A DNA stretch of 64,000 bases from assembly GCA_963693285.1 (NCBI GenBank), contig OY848923.1, positions 2,304,038-2,368,037 on the forward strand, given 5' to 3'. The position numbers were made by a program, and so were the translations under genes. This DNA is from Xestospongia muta (Eukaryota; Porifera; Demospongiae; Haplosclerida; Petrosiidae). Positions 23,510 to 38,200 of this stretch are shown here, piece by piece. Below the pieces are notes generated by a model. That model saw nothing but the letters and a program-made list of their open reading frames with translations, was not told where the DNA came from and did no database searches. The number at the start of each line of letters is the position of its first letter. The first letter of the stretch is position 1.

Positions 23510-26500
23510 ATGATACAACAACAGTTAACTGGACTATTGATATTTATGATTATAACACTAGTAGAGGCTGGATTTGGCACTATACCTCCTCTACCTACTA
23601 CTGGTACAGTATATACAATATTATACTATATGTTTATATTATAGTATTATATAGGTGTGAGACTTTATCTAAGTTATGAGAATAGAGTAATACCTAACTA
23701 CTTTATGGTGAGAGGTAGTCAGTTCTATGATCTGGATCAAAACGATGATGGTCAAAATGATGGTATATGGTGTCAGAGTGCTCTTAATGAGAGTATAATA
23801 GGTGTCTGGTACTTACCTAATGGATCACCAGTACCTACACAAAGTGGTGCTAGTCCATTACAATCATATAATACTAATGTCAATGGTCAAGCGGGTTTAC
23901 TTAGACGTGGTGGGCTAGCTTCATTTGAGGGATTGTACTCTTGTATTATTCCTAATAAAGAAGGAATAAATCAGACACTATATGTAGCTGTATATAGAGA
24001 TAGTACTTTTAGTAACAGTGGTGAGTTGTATCTACTTGCAATACACATAGAATTTGAAAGCAACAAGCCACGACTTCACATAAAAGAAATTTAATTATTA
24101 TTTTATTTAAAATTCATATTTCATAGACAACTTTGTCCCATATTGTTATTGTATATAAGATATTTAATTATCTTATTTAAAAGACTACACAAAGTATAAT
24201 AAGAACACAATGACAATAGTATATTTGTCATAGTTGATGATTAAATTACCTGTAATTTAGAAATGCAGTATATCTGCAGGTTTTTAATAGCAAATTTGTG
24301 TTCTACCATGATTAACAGTTAGTGTACATTATATACCGTGTAGGTGGTCCTATGGTTGATTATAACAAAAACTTCAAATTTTCACTACTCTTTACAAGAA
24401 ATGCTAATCCTCCAGTGTTCACTCTCTACTTTGAGGTCACAAACACACCTCCTACAACAGTGACATGTTCTGTTAATGGCAATATATTTAATATTACTGA
24501 GAAAGATTTAAATCGTGTCCCTGAAAAATCTACCGATTCTATTAGAGTAGCTGTGATTGCAACTATAAGGAAAAGAGAAGCTGGTGAATATACTTGTACT
24601 GTAAGTACAGGTTCATCAATAAAATCATTTCCTACTGCTACTACTCCTGGTATAAATATTAGTGGTAAGCTATAACTTCAATTTTCTAATGTTATCATTA
24701 TGATTTCTAGTAACTGATACACCTATTAATCTGACGTATACAAGAACTGGTCTAACTTCAATTCTACTTACCTGGTCATCTCCCATTATTAATACTCCAG
24801 GAGTAGTAGGTTATGAGGTATTCTTTGATATATCTAATGGTACAAGAGTTAGTATGGAGACAAACACTACAGAACTAAATATAACCCTTTTACAACCTGA
24901 TGTCAATTACACTATATTTGTTGTAGCCTATGGAGGAGACCTACCTAGTGAGCATATTAATACTACAATATCTCAAGGTAACCTCACTTGTTATATTCAC
25001 ATTGGCGTTTATATATTTTTAAACAGTTGTATCTGCTAAGATAACTGGTCCCAATACTTCATTTTCATATGGTTCTAACTTTACAATAATATGTACAGCA
25101 TTTTTATCAGTTGAACTTAATGAAGTAGTGGTACAAGTGATATGGACTGATCAGGATAGAAATCCTATTAATATGACTACTGGGGATTTATCAGTTAGTA
25201 GTGGATTAGATACTAACACATTACTGGATACTAATACATACTCACTGGAATTGAACTTTAATAATCTACAAGCTTCTCTAGTTGGAACATATACATGTTG
25301 TTTAACATTTAATGAACAGGATAGTGAGCCATTTATACTGCAAAGACGATTTTTTGTATCTGTACAAGGTTAGTACACTGATCTTTGTAATTGTTTATTG
25401 TATTTCATATTATAGTTCCAGACCCAATTGTTAATGCACGTGTTATTTCTAATTCTGAACTAAATAATCTTAACTTTGAGAGTGGTATGGTTTCTCTGGG
25501 TTGTCTTGTTATGATAACACCACTGGATGTAGACACTAACGTCAATATTATATGGTTTGGACCAAATGGAGTAGTAGTTCATGATAATATTCGATATATT
25601 ATTAATACTAGTCAGCTAAATAATACAGTGTATGGTAGTAGTTTAAATATCACTGATCTATCATTAACTGGAGACAATGGAACAGAGTATTACTGTAGAG
25701 CTCAAGTTGGAGCAAATGATAGTTTTGTCTTCTCTTCATTTGTGATTCCTTCAGAAGCTAGATCAGAAAATGTTACTGTTATAGTTGAAGGTACATGTGT
25801 CATACTATTAAATACTGTTACTTACATTTCATCATTTGTAGCTATACCTTTACCTTCAGTGGTGATACTTGGTATGGGAATACCTATAGTAAATGAAACC
25901 TTCACTCTAACATGTAATGCCACAGTTTCCAACAACCTAGTAGGGTTGGGTATTGTCAATGTCAGATGGCTGTATAATGAAATCTTCAGAGATATTGTGA
26001 CAATGAGTTATAATGGCGATAGCTCTGTCATTTTAGAATTCTCTCCTGTCAGTCAGATGCAAGAAGGGCTATATACTTGTATAGCTACACTCAGTATACC
26101 TGGTGTACCTCTACAAAGAAATACTAGCAGAGATTATATCTTCAATATATTTGGTAAAATTTGATACAAAATCTCATAATAAATATACTTATTTGTACTT
26201 ATATAGGTAATCTTATTGTTAGTATTACTACATCTGGAACTAATATTGCTGGTAATATGTATAGTTTGTTATGTTCTGTGAGTGTAGTATTTGGTACACC
26301 AGATATCACTTGGTTTTACATTAATGGGACAAAATTACTAAATGGCTCTGGAACTACTCAGACTTTAAATGTGATATCAGACACTAAGCAAGCTTATAAA
26401 CTTAACTTTAATCCATTAATGTACACACATGGTGGTGAATATACTTGCGTAGCTAATTTTACTATAATACGTGATGATGACACATTTATTGGAGTTAGAA

Positions 26501-29500
26501 ATGTAACAACAATTGTTTATGTCACAAGTAAGTTTAATATTGTAACAACATTTAGTTTTTACTTGCTATATTTTCTTCATCAGTACCAACTCCAACTGTC
26601 TCTATAACTCCTGGTAGTTTACTTATGTTAACTCGTGCTACTCAACAATATTTGTCTTGTAATGTCAATCTCAGTGATCCTATTCCTCCTACACCAAATA
26701 TCACTATTAACTTGGAGAAGAATGGACAACCAATAGATCTGTCTAATCCTAGGATTAACAAGACCTTGACAAGCAATAACAATTTCTATTCTACAATACT
26801 CACATTCACTCCTGTAGACACTGATGATGCTGGTAATTATACTTGTACTGGAAGTGTTAGTCCTATAGGATCTGGATTTAACTTTGAAGTGGAACCTTTT
26901 ATTATTGATAGCAATAGCTCTGCAATAACTGAACTGTTAGTACAAGGTCAGTCTGTTGTTTTGCTGTTGTACTAAATTAGTTCTTTTTATCATTGTAGTT
27001 ATACCAGCTCCAGTAATCAATATTACTGCTATTGGTACTGGTTCTATAGGAGAGAGCTATTCTGTAGTGTGTTCAGTAAATTTAGATGATAACCTCTATA
27101 ACATTGTTGTCATTACCACTATAATCAAAATTGGAAAAGATGTGATTAACATTTCAAAGAGCTCTGAAGATAACAATGCATCTATATCCTACACTCCACT
27201 AATGACATCACATAGTGGACAGTATCAATGTATAGTAAACATCAGTCAGATTGATATCAGTTACCAAGACTCATATGTCAAAACGTTCACTATTAATACT
27301 ACTAGTGAGTTAAAATACATTCTCATAGAAAATTATACAAGTCTCACATAATATCAATGTAATCCTTAATTGTCTTCATTTCTAGTTCCCCAATCAGCAT
27401 TTACTGTGTTTACTTTTCCTGTTGATCCAAGTTCACTAATAGAGGCAACATATCTTGATATAGTATGTACTGTTAACATTAGTGATACTGTTAATACTGG
27501 AGTTAGTGTTAATGTTGAATGGTCTTATAATGGTGGTTCTCCCCTTTCTAATAACAGTGACTATACTATTAGTTCATTGACTATGTTAGGATCACACATG
27601 TACACTAGTACATTACGTATTGAAAGTTTGAGTTTGAGTAGAGACAATGGTACTATGTACTCTTGTACTGTGAGTGTTCTACCATCTCCTGTATCTTCTT
27701 ATATTACTGGTAATGAGAATAACAACAGTCTTATACTAAATGTGGCAGGTATATTACTTAATTGTACATATAGTAATAGTATTATTTGTTATTAATTCAT
27801 TTATAATAGATTTCACTGCTGATCATGTAATTGTTAACATTTTATTTGCAACCACACCCACTACTGGAGACCAGTTCAATATGACATGTAATATCAGTAT
27901 ACCTGAGAGACTAGTACATGATCTTACTAGACTTGCAGTAATATGGAGTTATGATCTAGCTAGAGTACAAAGAGTTGATGTCATTAACAGTGATGCTACA
28001 ATAGGAAATGTGACTAAAATTGGTAATCTGATCTTGAGTAATCTAACACTTAACCCAGTGAAAACATCTGATGGTAGAAGGTATTATTGTTCAGTGATAT
28101 TTAATGATTTAGGAGTTTATAATCATACATTGAGAGATCTTAGTGTTCAAAGTAAGTTATTTGGTCAGAAATCACATTTAATATTGTTAATACACTTTCC
28201 ACAGTCCCTCCACCTAATATAGTTATCACACATAATATAGTTGGTCCTATCTATGAGAGTACTAACTTCAACTTGACCTGTACTGGTACACTACCCAGTG
28301 TAGTGGACACAACAGTGTCAGCTACTGTAGTCTGGTTTGATCCTCAAAGCAATACTATACCTGTTGAATCACGACGTATGATCACTAATGTTACTAGTAA
28401 TGGAAACAATGAGTTTGAGAGTACACTAGTGTTTTTACCAATTGATAATGGAGATCATAATAGTAACTTTAATGACAGTGGAACATATACCTGTCAGATG
28501 ACTATTAGTTCAAGTGATCTTTTAATTGTTAGTGGAATAAACAGTACTACTGACACAATAACTGTTCAAAGTAAGTAATATTTACTTATTTACATAATGC
28601 TAGGTTTTCATACCAGCTTTACCTGATATGCAGTTAAATATCTCTACTGTGGGTTCTACTGAAGTAGGTCAAAACTTGAATATCACATGTACTGTAAAAG
28701 TAGTAGAGAGATTGGTTGTCATGTCAACAATTGAGATAATAAAAATGAACATTACAGACACATATTTAACACAAGATGTAAACATTTTCTACACTATTAC
28801 CACTAATGATATTGGGTCTGAAACCTATTGGACAATAATACTGGAACCAGTAAAGTTTGAAGACAGAGGAGTATATATATGTAAATCTGAGTTTAATGTG
28901 ACTGGTGTTAATGGAACTAATGACCCAGCAACTGCTACTTATGATGCTCAGTTTGTTGAAGAGGACTATGAACTGATTGTTGACTGTGAGTTACACAATA
29001 ATATTTACACTATTGTATAAGATTTGTTGTTATTTTATAGTCTCTCCTGCAACAGTAACTATTTCTCAAAGTCATCATGGAGTACTCTATGCTGGTACAT
29101 CTTTCTTTCTCAGATGTGTCATTACATTGAATGATCTTGTGACAATACCTGTTATTGTGAGAAATCAGTGGATAAGAAATGGCACATCTGTTCCTAGTGG
29201 TCTTTCAAATGATGTTACTATCACAGACAGTCTCATACAAAATGACCTTCTTCAATATGAAGCTACACTTCACTTCAATCCATTAGATAATACTAATGAT
29301 AGTGGAGAGTATTCCTGTCATATTGATATAAAATCTAATATCAGTGACTATGAGTATGTAAGGAACACATCAGCTAATACTAGCACTACTATTACTGTAC
29401 AAGGTAGATTGTATTTCATTCCATTTACACTGAATATTATTATGTAATGGAGTCATAAAATGGACATAGTCATATAATAAACATTTTCCATATCTTTTTC

Positions 29501-32500
29501 TTATAGCAATCCCATCTCCAATAATGAACATTATGACAACTGGTATAGCCAAACCTGGTGAAGAATATAACATTACTTGTACTGTTGAAGTCATTGACAG
29601 ACTTATAGTGACACCAGCTATTGTATGGATCAAAGATAGTGTTAATACATCATTAGTATCTGATGGCCTAAATACTATTAGTGTACCATCAGTACTTAGT
29701 AATATTTCAGATACAATGTATTCTCTGTCACTGTTCTTCTCTTCACTAAATACCTCTGATGCTGGACAATATACATGTCGAGCTACCATCACAGTGAATG
29801 AGATTAATGTCACATTAACTAACTCTAATATATTAGATCTACCATTACAAAGTAAGTATATATGGATATTGGATATTACAAAGTAACAGTAGCACAAGTA
29901 GTATTGTTAGTTCACAGTAGAACCAACCACAACAATATAATAATGTTAATATAAGAGTCATTGATATTAATATTACAAACTTTTTCCATTTCTTATAGTT
30001 CCTAATCCTTATCTTGATCTCAAATTTCCAAGACAAAGGGACTATTTAGCTGGTAGTGAACTCACTATTACATGTGATATTACAATAGATCTTTATGTCA
30101 ATACTCCTTTCATTATCAACACAATATGGGTAATGTTGGATGAGATCAACAATGAAATAAGAACACTCAATGAGAGCTACAGAAATGGGCAATCAAGAAT
30201 CTCTGTTAATAATTCTTCATTAATTAGTTATAACAAATATCAGTCTCAAGTTCAATTCAGTACTCTTAGTAGTTCAATGGATTCTGGAATGTATACATGT
30301 ATTGTTAATGTGATACCTGTAGCTGGTTACTATTATGTTTATACTGCTAATGTGACCGATATTACTGCTAACTTGACTGTTATAGGTATTACTAGTTGTA
30401 TTGTTACAGTGATAGTTTATATCTAAAGATTTTTAAAAACTTTATGACTTGTAATTTGATAACATAAACAATATTTTTATAATCAATTAATTCTTTTATG
30501 GAGACTTTACTGTTACATCAGATTCAATTCTGAACAGACATTGTCCTAGCTTAGACCGTTATGATAACTTCACTCTAGTGTGCACTGCTAGTAAACCAGC
30601 TCTAGTGATACCAACACTTGAAGTGATTTGGCTACATAATGGTACTGTACGTCAAGGTGTAGTTACATATAATAGTGAGGGTACTTATGTTATAAACACT
30701 CAGAGTTTTCCTAAGACTTTTATAAATGACTCTAGTACCTACTCCTGCCGTGCTAAGCTGACTGTTTCAGAATCTGCTGACATTAGTTTAATAAAAAACA
30801 TTACTGTCACTTTAAGACGTAGGTATAATTTTTCTATAAATTGTATTACCCTTCTTTACTATTTACAGCTCAAAGAAGTCCACAACCAGCCATTGACATA
30901 TTATCAACACTTAGACAGACTAACTGTACTATCTACTTTACTATTCCATCCATTGCCTATACACCTGAGATATATCATATCAACTATATTGGTCTGGAAT
31001 TACACAATATTTTAACTACTAGTTCTAGTCTAGTGGGTACTGACAACATCACTGCTGTTAACTTGATGTATCAGATCATATTGACTGATCTAGAGGAAGC
31101 TAACACTTATAACTTCACTGTTGTATCTACTAACTGTATTGGTAATACTAGTAGTGAAACAATGAACTTTACTACTTTACCAGCAAGTAAATTAATGATT
31201 TGATTTATATTTTTTGCTTTATTTTAATTGTACTTTCTTCAAATTTAGTACCAACTGCTCCTCCAAGAAATTTCTTCAACACAACTTTCCTTCCACGTAG
31301 TGTTACATTAGACTGGAATCCACCAATTAGAGTAGATCAAAATGGAGAGATAGTAGGATATAACTTAACTTGTATACAGACCAATGGACTTCGAGTCTCT
31401 GGACTAAGAGTAACTCAAAGTTCTACTGAGACAATGTTTACTATTCCAGTATTAGTATTGGTACCATTTACTGAGTACACTTGTAAACTGTCATCTATTA
31501 ATGTTGTGGGTGAAGGACCAGCTACACAATATACATTTGAAACAGCTCAAGATAGTAAGTTCACATAACAATATCAATTTTGTAATCTCCAAATAGGACC
31601 TTATGATGCTCCTCAAGACTTTATTTCTATTCCAACCAAGACTGACGTCACATTTAACTGGAGATGTCCATCTACTCCTAATGGAATTATTACACAATAT
31701 AGATTAGTTATTGTGATCAATGTTCGAACTGTCCTTTTTAGAAGCATTACTAGACTAGTTGATGTGACCCCTAACCACAACACAGAATCTATCACTATTG
31801 ATGGATTTTCACCCTATCAGAATTACATTGCTAATATTTCAGCTACTACAGTAGTTGGATATGGACCTAATGCTACTATTGAAGGAAAAACTAATCCTGA
31901 TAGTAAATATTTATCATTTAATATTCTCTTTTACATACATTTCTCTAGTATCCTCTGAACCAGTTCTTATTATTATACCAGTTATTATTACTGATATCTT
32001 TGTTGCTAACACTATACCAGTAGTTAATGACACTGCTGTTAACCTTACTTGGTCTCCACCAATCACACCTAATGGATATATTAGTAGTTATAATATTGAT
32101 ATCACTGGTGGAATTATCATGCCATTATCAGTTAATGCTGATCCTAAAGCAAATACTTACACACAGATTATTAAAGGACTACGTAAGCCCAATATATTAT
32201 AAAGTTGTAAATATATTGTCTCCACAGGTCCAGGTGTCCCTTACTATATATCAATTGGAGCAATCAATGAACTAGGAGAAGGTAACATTACATCAGTTAC
32301 TGTCTTCACTAAAACTAAAAGTAATGACAAATATAATTTTAATGCCATACTATTTAATTACATTTTACTATAGCTCCCACTATTATTCCTAATGACATAA
32401 CTACACAAAGATCCTCTGATGGTACCTATATTTACATTACATGGAGAAAAGTGTCATTGGAAGAAGCTCATGGTTTCTTTGAGTATATTATAGTTTAGAT

Positions 32501-33582
32501 GGTGTCAATAGTAGACGTAGACAATCAAGTGATATAACTGTACATGTTCCATTTAATAAGACGTCTATCAATGTAACTGGTCTAAATCCTCAATTAACAT
32601 ACACACTTACTATGAGAATAGCAGTACAAAATGAAAGAGGAGAAGTTATAGAAGGACCTACAAGTATACCAATAAGGATTGAGGCACCATGTGAGTACTA
32701 TCATGCCAACAAGTTTTGTTTTTAATTGTTTTTAGCACCAACATCATCTACTAATGGGAGTTCTAGTACTGGTCATATAATTAGTCTAGCAGTGACAACA
32801 GCTATTATATTTCTTATTATTATTATAGTACTAGTACTGGTTGTCATAGTTTTGGTTAAAAAAAAGTCAAAGAAGTATGATTTAAAATCAGGGTACTCCA
32901 TTAAATTAATAATGACATCATGTTTACAATCTACCATTATACAGAGACAAAACAGATGATATTGCAATGACTATCAGCCCAAGTTATGATATAGTAAATA
33001 CACCTACAACATTGTAAGTTGACAGCAGTATATTAATACATTTCATTATATTACTGACATAGTGCTGAGGAAACATTATATGAGAGTATTCCTGATGAAC
33101 TGCCTGCTCTTTCAGATAATGATATACCGGTTGTTACTACTACTGATACACAAGCTTCTCCACATTATGATATACCAGTTGTTACTACTACTGATACACA
33201 AGCTTCTCCACATTATGATATACCAGTTGTTACTAATACTGATACACAAGCTTCTCCACATTATGATATACCAGTTGTTACTACTACTGATACACAAGCT
33301 TCTCCACATTATGATATACCAGTTGTTACTAATACTGATACACAAGCTTCTCCACATTATGATATACCAGTTGTTACTACTACTGATACACAAGCTCCTC
33401 CAGATTATGATATACCAGTTATTACAACTACTGATACACAAGTCTATGATATACCAGTAGTTACTACTGATATATCAGTGAATACCAACCCAGCTTATGC
33501 TGCAACAAGGTTTGGAGAGGCTCAGCAACCAGACTCTTCTCACACATATGCTAATATTCTTGCTCAAAGTAATTACATGTAA
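23510..33582 (+). CDS. Gene D, Ig/FN3 receptor with YDIP-repeat tail, frameshifted
   Basis: Twenty-seven exons: 23510-23603, 23655-24020, 24344-24664, 24711-24977, 25027-25368, 25416-25790, 25842-26153, 26207-26527, 26584-26946, 26999-27304, 27386-27748, 27810-28151, 28205-28570, 28617-28985, 29041-29403, 29507-29851, 29999-30385, 30504-30818, 30869-31186, 31249-31554, 31597-31902, 31949-32182, 32228-32320, 32374-32690, 32736-32892, 32945-33013 and 33063-33582. The plan is signal peptide, Ig2-FN3-Ig14-FN3 x5, TM, tail. The last FN3 exon is 317 nt instead of 318; the lost base creates TAG at 32496-32498. As written, the protein ends before the TM and would be secreted. Downstream TM, juxtamembrane and tail frames are intact. 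Exon 30504-30818 has lost its usual 5' end and appears to use a new acceptor. Skipping the symmetric damaged exon would restore TM and tail. Confidence 0.8.
32490..32498 (+). other. 1-nt deletion and stop in gene D last FN3 exon
   Basis: Paralogues read ATAGTATTAGATG (IVLD); gene D reads ATAGTTTAGATG, one base shorter, giving an in-frame TAG. The rest of the exon, read in the shifted frame, matches the family through to the splice donor at 32691. Confidence 0.85.
33121..33447 (+). repeat. 48-bp coding minisatellite encoding YDIP motifs
   Basis: Six 48-bp units start at 33121, 33169, 33217, 33265, 33313 and 33361, followed by a 39-bp partial unit. Each encodes the 16-aa block YDIPVVTTTDTQASPH or a close variant (TNT for TTT). 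The tail has seven YDIP motifs plus one NDIP where tyrosine is lost. It ends with a single HTYANI and NYM. The array stays in frame. Confidence 0.9.
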
Positions 33583-34089
33583 CTATTTTTATTTTAATTT
33601 TGATTAATTCTTAATTATTAAAAGGGTTTCATTGAAAGGTTTTGTTTTGTAGCAATGTTGTTTATTATTTTATAAATATTATAATTAATGTTGATCTTTT
33701 TTTTTTAAAGTTTTAATATTTCCTAATAATAATATTACCACATGTCAAAGATTACATAGGCATATGTTAGAGTGTACATTACCAGTAGTATGGAGAAATA
33801 ACCTGCGTAGTGCATTAACTAATGATGCATTGGATATAGCCACTTTTTTAACATGGTAATAGTATTGGTATTCATATTTAAAAACCACTTTACATGTAAA
33901 CAACAAAACGATTTTAGAATACAACTTTTGAACTCATGACGTTTTGTTTATGTACATTAACTCTATCTACAGAGATATGAAATCAATTGCTTGCAGCTAC
34001 ATGAACGTAAGATTATCTACTGTTGATAATAGACATTGCTGTCTATTTTTGATGTTACAAGTTTGGCTACTTTTGATGTTACATATTTG
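33583..34089. other. 3' flank of gene D
   Basis: AT-rich 3' flank and spacer. No coding exon or RNA gene recognised. Confidence 0.5.
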
Positions 34090-34151
34090 AGATGTCATTA
34101 TGACGTCATAAAATGTCACCTCCCTGATGTCAACACAAGCTGCAGAATTGT
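34090..34151 (+). promoter_or_regulatory. CRE-like promoter and 5'UTR donor of gene E
   Basis: GATGTCAT at 34091 and perfect TGACGTCA at 34101 are followed by a CTGATGTCAACACAAGCTGC stretch like that of B and D. The donor GAATT|GTGAGT is at 34150, and the matching acceptor CTATAG ends at 35281, five bases before the ATG. Confidence 0.6.
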
Positions 34152-34550
34152 GAGTGGTAATTTAATAATTCCTTCTTTGTAATTATAGACATAAGCATCC
34201 TTCATTAATGCTACTAGTAAACAGAGCTACATTTTCAGTTGCTAGTTATGGGTATTTTTGTTTTGGTAAAACTATTTCTTTAAAACCCTGTAAAATGTAT
34301 CACTAACTCTACCAACAGAAAAACTCCGTATTCTCTGTAATATGTACCAGTAACACACCTATTGTTATGATTATAGTTTGTATTGAAGCTCAGAAATTGA
34401 TAATGGTTTCAGTAGTATCTTATTGTTATAGATATATGACTTTTGAAAATGTTTAACATATGTGTGAGTTAGGGGTTAATTACTCTAATCAGGGAAATGA
34501 AAGAGCCAGACAAACATTCAGATTTCACACTTTTAGATGGACCTGGCAAA

Positions 34551-34727
34551 TTTTGTACACTTTGGGGGTATTTCGTACATGAGTCTTGTCGCTGCAAGGA
34601 AAAGGACCTTTTCCTTGAAACTACTTATACAACTTGATCATCTAATAAGCTACCAATTTCAGACAAAAGTCCATTTCTTTGTAAGACAAAATTGGATGAG
34701 TGTACAAAATCCCCTCATGTACAAAAT
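34551..34727. mobile_element. Candidate MITE-like block
   Basis: The ends are a perfect 10-bp inverted repeat, ATTTTGTACA and TGTACAAAAT, and the right repeat occurs twice (34701 and 34718). The interior has an AAGGAAAAGG/CCTTTTCCTT inverted repeat at 34596-34616. A diverged copy is at about 9809-10018 before gene C, and gene D lacks it. No coding capacity and no clear target-site duplication, so the assignment is weak. Confidence 0.4.
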
Positions 34728-35286
34728 TCAACACAACTATCTTATCTATCTCTTTTACAAAGTCAAATGTAGCATATGTATGTAGGTAACTAAACAAGTA
34801 TATTTATTAATTAACTTACATACATGGGCATATACTAACTACTAAGAATAATCATTTAAAAATGTCTCTTTTTGAATTAAGTTTTTATTTTATCACTATA
34901 TGTCTGATTAGAATGGCAGTCATAGTTAACTGTTACACATCTAAAACATAATGATTAGAACAAATCCAATTTATGGTATTAATATCAATAAAAATAGATG
35001 ATAATATCTTAGGTAAATACACAGCCTTCATACATTATATTACACTGTATTGATGAGGGAGTCTATAATAATACTTTGAAAAGCCTCAATAAATCTATGC
35101 TAAAGTTTAAGGCTATTTAAACTATGACCTTTAATCAGACTGCATGTGATCAACACATGTTAAGAAATGTGAGTAAAGTTTTTATAGCATTTAAATTACC
35201 TGCATTCTATAGTACTAGATGAAGAAATTAAGAAAACATAATAGTAATTGTTATTAATATACAAACTTTGCCACACTATAGTCACA

Positions 35287-38200
35287 ATGATACAACAGTG
35301 GTTAACTGGAATACTGACCCTAATAACTATAGCACTAGGAGAGGCTGCGTTTGGTACTCTACCTCCTCAACCTACTACTGGTACAGTATATACAATATTA
35401 TACTATATGTTTATATTATAGTATTATATAGGTGTGAGACTTTATCTAAGTTATGAGAATAGAGTAATACCTAACTACTTTATGGTGAGAGGTAGTCAGT
35501 TCTATGATGTGGATCAAAATGGTGATGGTCAAAATGATGGTATATGGTGTCAGAGTGCTCTTAATGAGAGTATGATAGGTGTCTGGTACTTACCTAATGG
35601 ATCACCAGTACCTACACAAAGTGGTGCTAGTCCATTACAATCATATAATACTAATGTCACTGGTCAAGTGGGTCTACTTAGATGTGGTGGGCTAGCTTCA
35701 TTTGAGGGACTGTACTCTTGTATTATTCCTAATGAAGAAGGAATAAATCAGACACTATATGTAGCTGTGTATGGCAGTACTACATTTGATAACAGTGGTG
35801 AGTTTTATGTAATTTAAAGTATTTGAACCAACTCTTTAATTGAGGATTGCTTTTTTAAACATTACTATAGTATATCTAATAATCATAGTTTGTCAAAAAT
35901 CACTTTGTTTTACAGCTATTTTTATAATATATTGGATATCTGTTTGGTAATCTGAAAAATGCCAAAAATTATAATCTTGTTGATTAATCTAAAATAAAAA
36001 CAATGCACATATTATACATTTAGGTGGTCCTATGGTGGATCGTAACAAGGATCTTGAATTTACTCTACTGTCTACAAGAGATGTTAATCCTCCAGTGTTC
36101 ACTCTTGACTTTAATGTCACAAATACACCTCCTACAACAGTGACATGTTCTGTTAATAACAATATATTCAATATTACTGAGGAAGATTTGAATCGTGTAC
36201 CAGAAATATTTACTGATACTATTAGAGTAACAGTTACTGTTACTATTAGGAGGAGAGAAGCTGGTGAATATACTTGTACTGTAAGTACAGATTCATCAAT
36301 AAAATCATTTCCTACTGCTATTACTCCTGGTATAAATGTCAGTGGTAAGTTACAACATTAATGTCATTATAATAATATATTTTAATCTCTAGTAACTGAT
36401 CAACCTACTAACCTGGTATATAACAGAACTAGTCTAACTTCAGTTCTACTTGTCTGGTCATCTCCCATTAATAACAATCCAGCAGTAATAGGTTATGAGG
36501 TGTTTCTTGATATATCTAATGGCACAAGAGTAAATGTGGAGTCAAATACTACAGAACTAAATATAACTTCACTACAACCTGATGTCAATTGCATTGCGTA
36601 TGTTTCAGCCTATGGAGGAGACCTACCTAGCAAGAGTGTTGAAACTGCCATATCTCAAGGTAACTCTACTTATCATTGCTTACATTGAAATTTACTTTAA
36701 ACAGTTGTATCTACTGAGGTAACAGGTCCCAATCCTCCATTATCATATGGCTCCAACTTTACAGTAAGATGCACAGCCTCTTTATCTATTGAACTTAATG
36801 AAGTAGTGGTACAAATAATATGGACTGATCCATATTTACAAGTTATTAATATGACTACTTGGGGGATATCAGTTGGTAGTGGATTGTATACCAAAATGTT
36901 CATGAATGTTAACACTTACTCACTGGATTTGAACTTTAATAATCTTCAAGCTTCTCAAGTTGGAAGATATACATGTCATTCAACATTTATTGAACAGGAA
37001 AGTGAGCCATTTATACTACAAAGACAATTTATTGTGTCTGTACAAGGTTAGTATGCAGTCTGAGATCTTTGTACTAGTTTATTGTATTTTATATTATAGT
37101 TCCAGATCCAGTTGTTAATGCAGTAGTTACTCCTAATTCTGAACTAAATAATTATAACTTTGAGAGTGGTATGGTTTCTCTGGGTTGTTTTGTTATCATA
37201 ACATCACTGGATGTAGACACTAATGTCAATATTACATGGTTTGGACAAAATGGAGTAGTAGTTCATGATGATACTCAATATATTATCAATACTGGTCAGC
37301 TCAATAATACAGTGTATAATAGCAATTTAAATATAACTGATCTATCATTAATTGGAGACAATGGGACACAGTACTTCTGTAAAACTAAAGTTGAAGCAAA
37401 TAATAGTTTTGTCTTCTCTTCATTGGTAATACCTTCTGAAGGAACTTCAGAAAATGTTATTGTTATAGTGGAAAGTATGTGGTCAATACAGTGTCTTCAT
37501 ATATTAATTTTTATATTTCAGTTGTACCTTCACCTTCAGTAGAAGTAGTTCCTACTGGGATACCTATTATAACAGAGACTTTCACTTTAACCTGTAATGC
37601 CACAGTACCAGACAATGTAGTAGGTTTGGCTATTGTTAGTGTTTTATGGCTTTATAATGGTACTGAAACTATCGGCGATAACATGACACTAATCCATAAT
37701 AGAGAAAGCTCTGCCACTTTGAAATTCTCTCCTGTCAGTCTGACTCAAAAAGGGCTATATACCTGTATAGCTACACTCAGTATATCTGGTATACCTCTAC
37801 AGAAAAATACTGTTGTTGACTATGACTTCCATACACTCAGTAAGATATAAGATCTCAGTTATGATATTGTAGTATTTTATCTTATTCAGATAAACCATTT
37901 GTTAGTATTACCAAATTCGGATTTAACATTGCTGGTAATATGTATAACTTGTTATGTTCTGTGATTGTTGTGTTTGGTGCACCAAATATCACTTGGTTTT
38001 ACAGTAATGGGACAAAAGTAATTGATGGCTCTGGAATCACTCAGATCTTAACTGTAGTGTCAGACACTATACAAACTTATGAACTACAATTTAATCCATT
38101 GATGTATACACATGGTGGTGAATATACATGTGTAGCTAATTTAACTGTAATACATGATGATGACAGATTTATTGGAGTTAGTAATGCAACAATAACTGTT

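Noticed and set aside
33112..33441. Minus-strand frame of 109 codons opposite the gene D tail
   Set aside because: Antisense shadow of the 48-bp repeat, with no splice context or homology.
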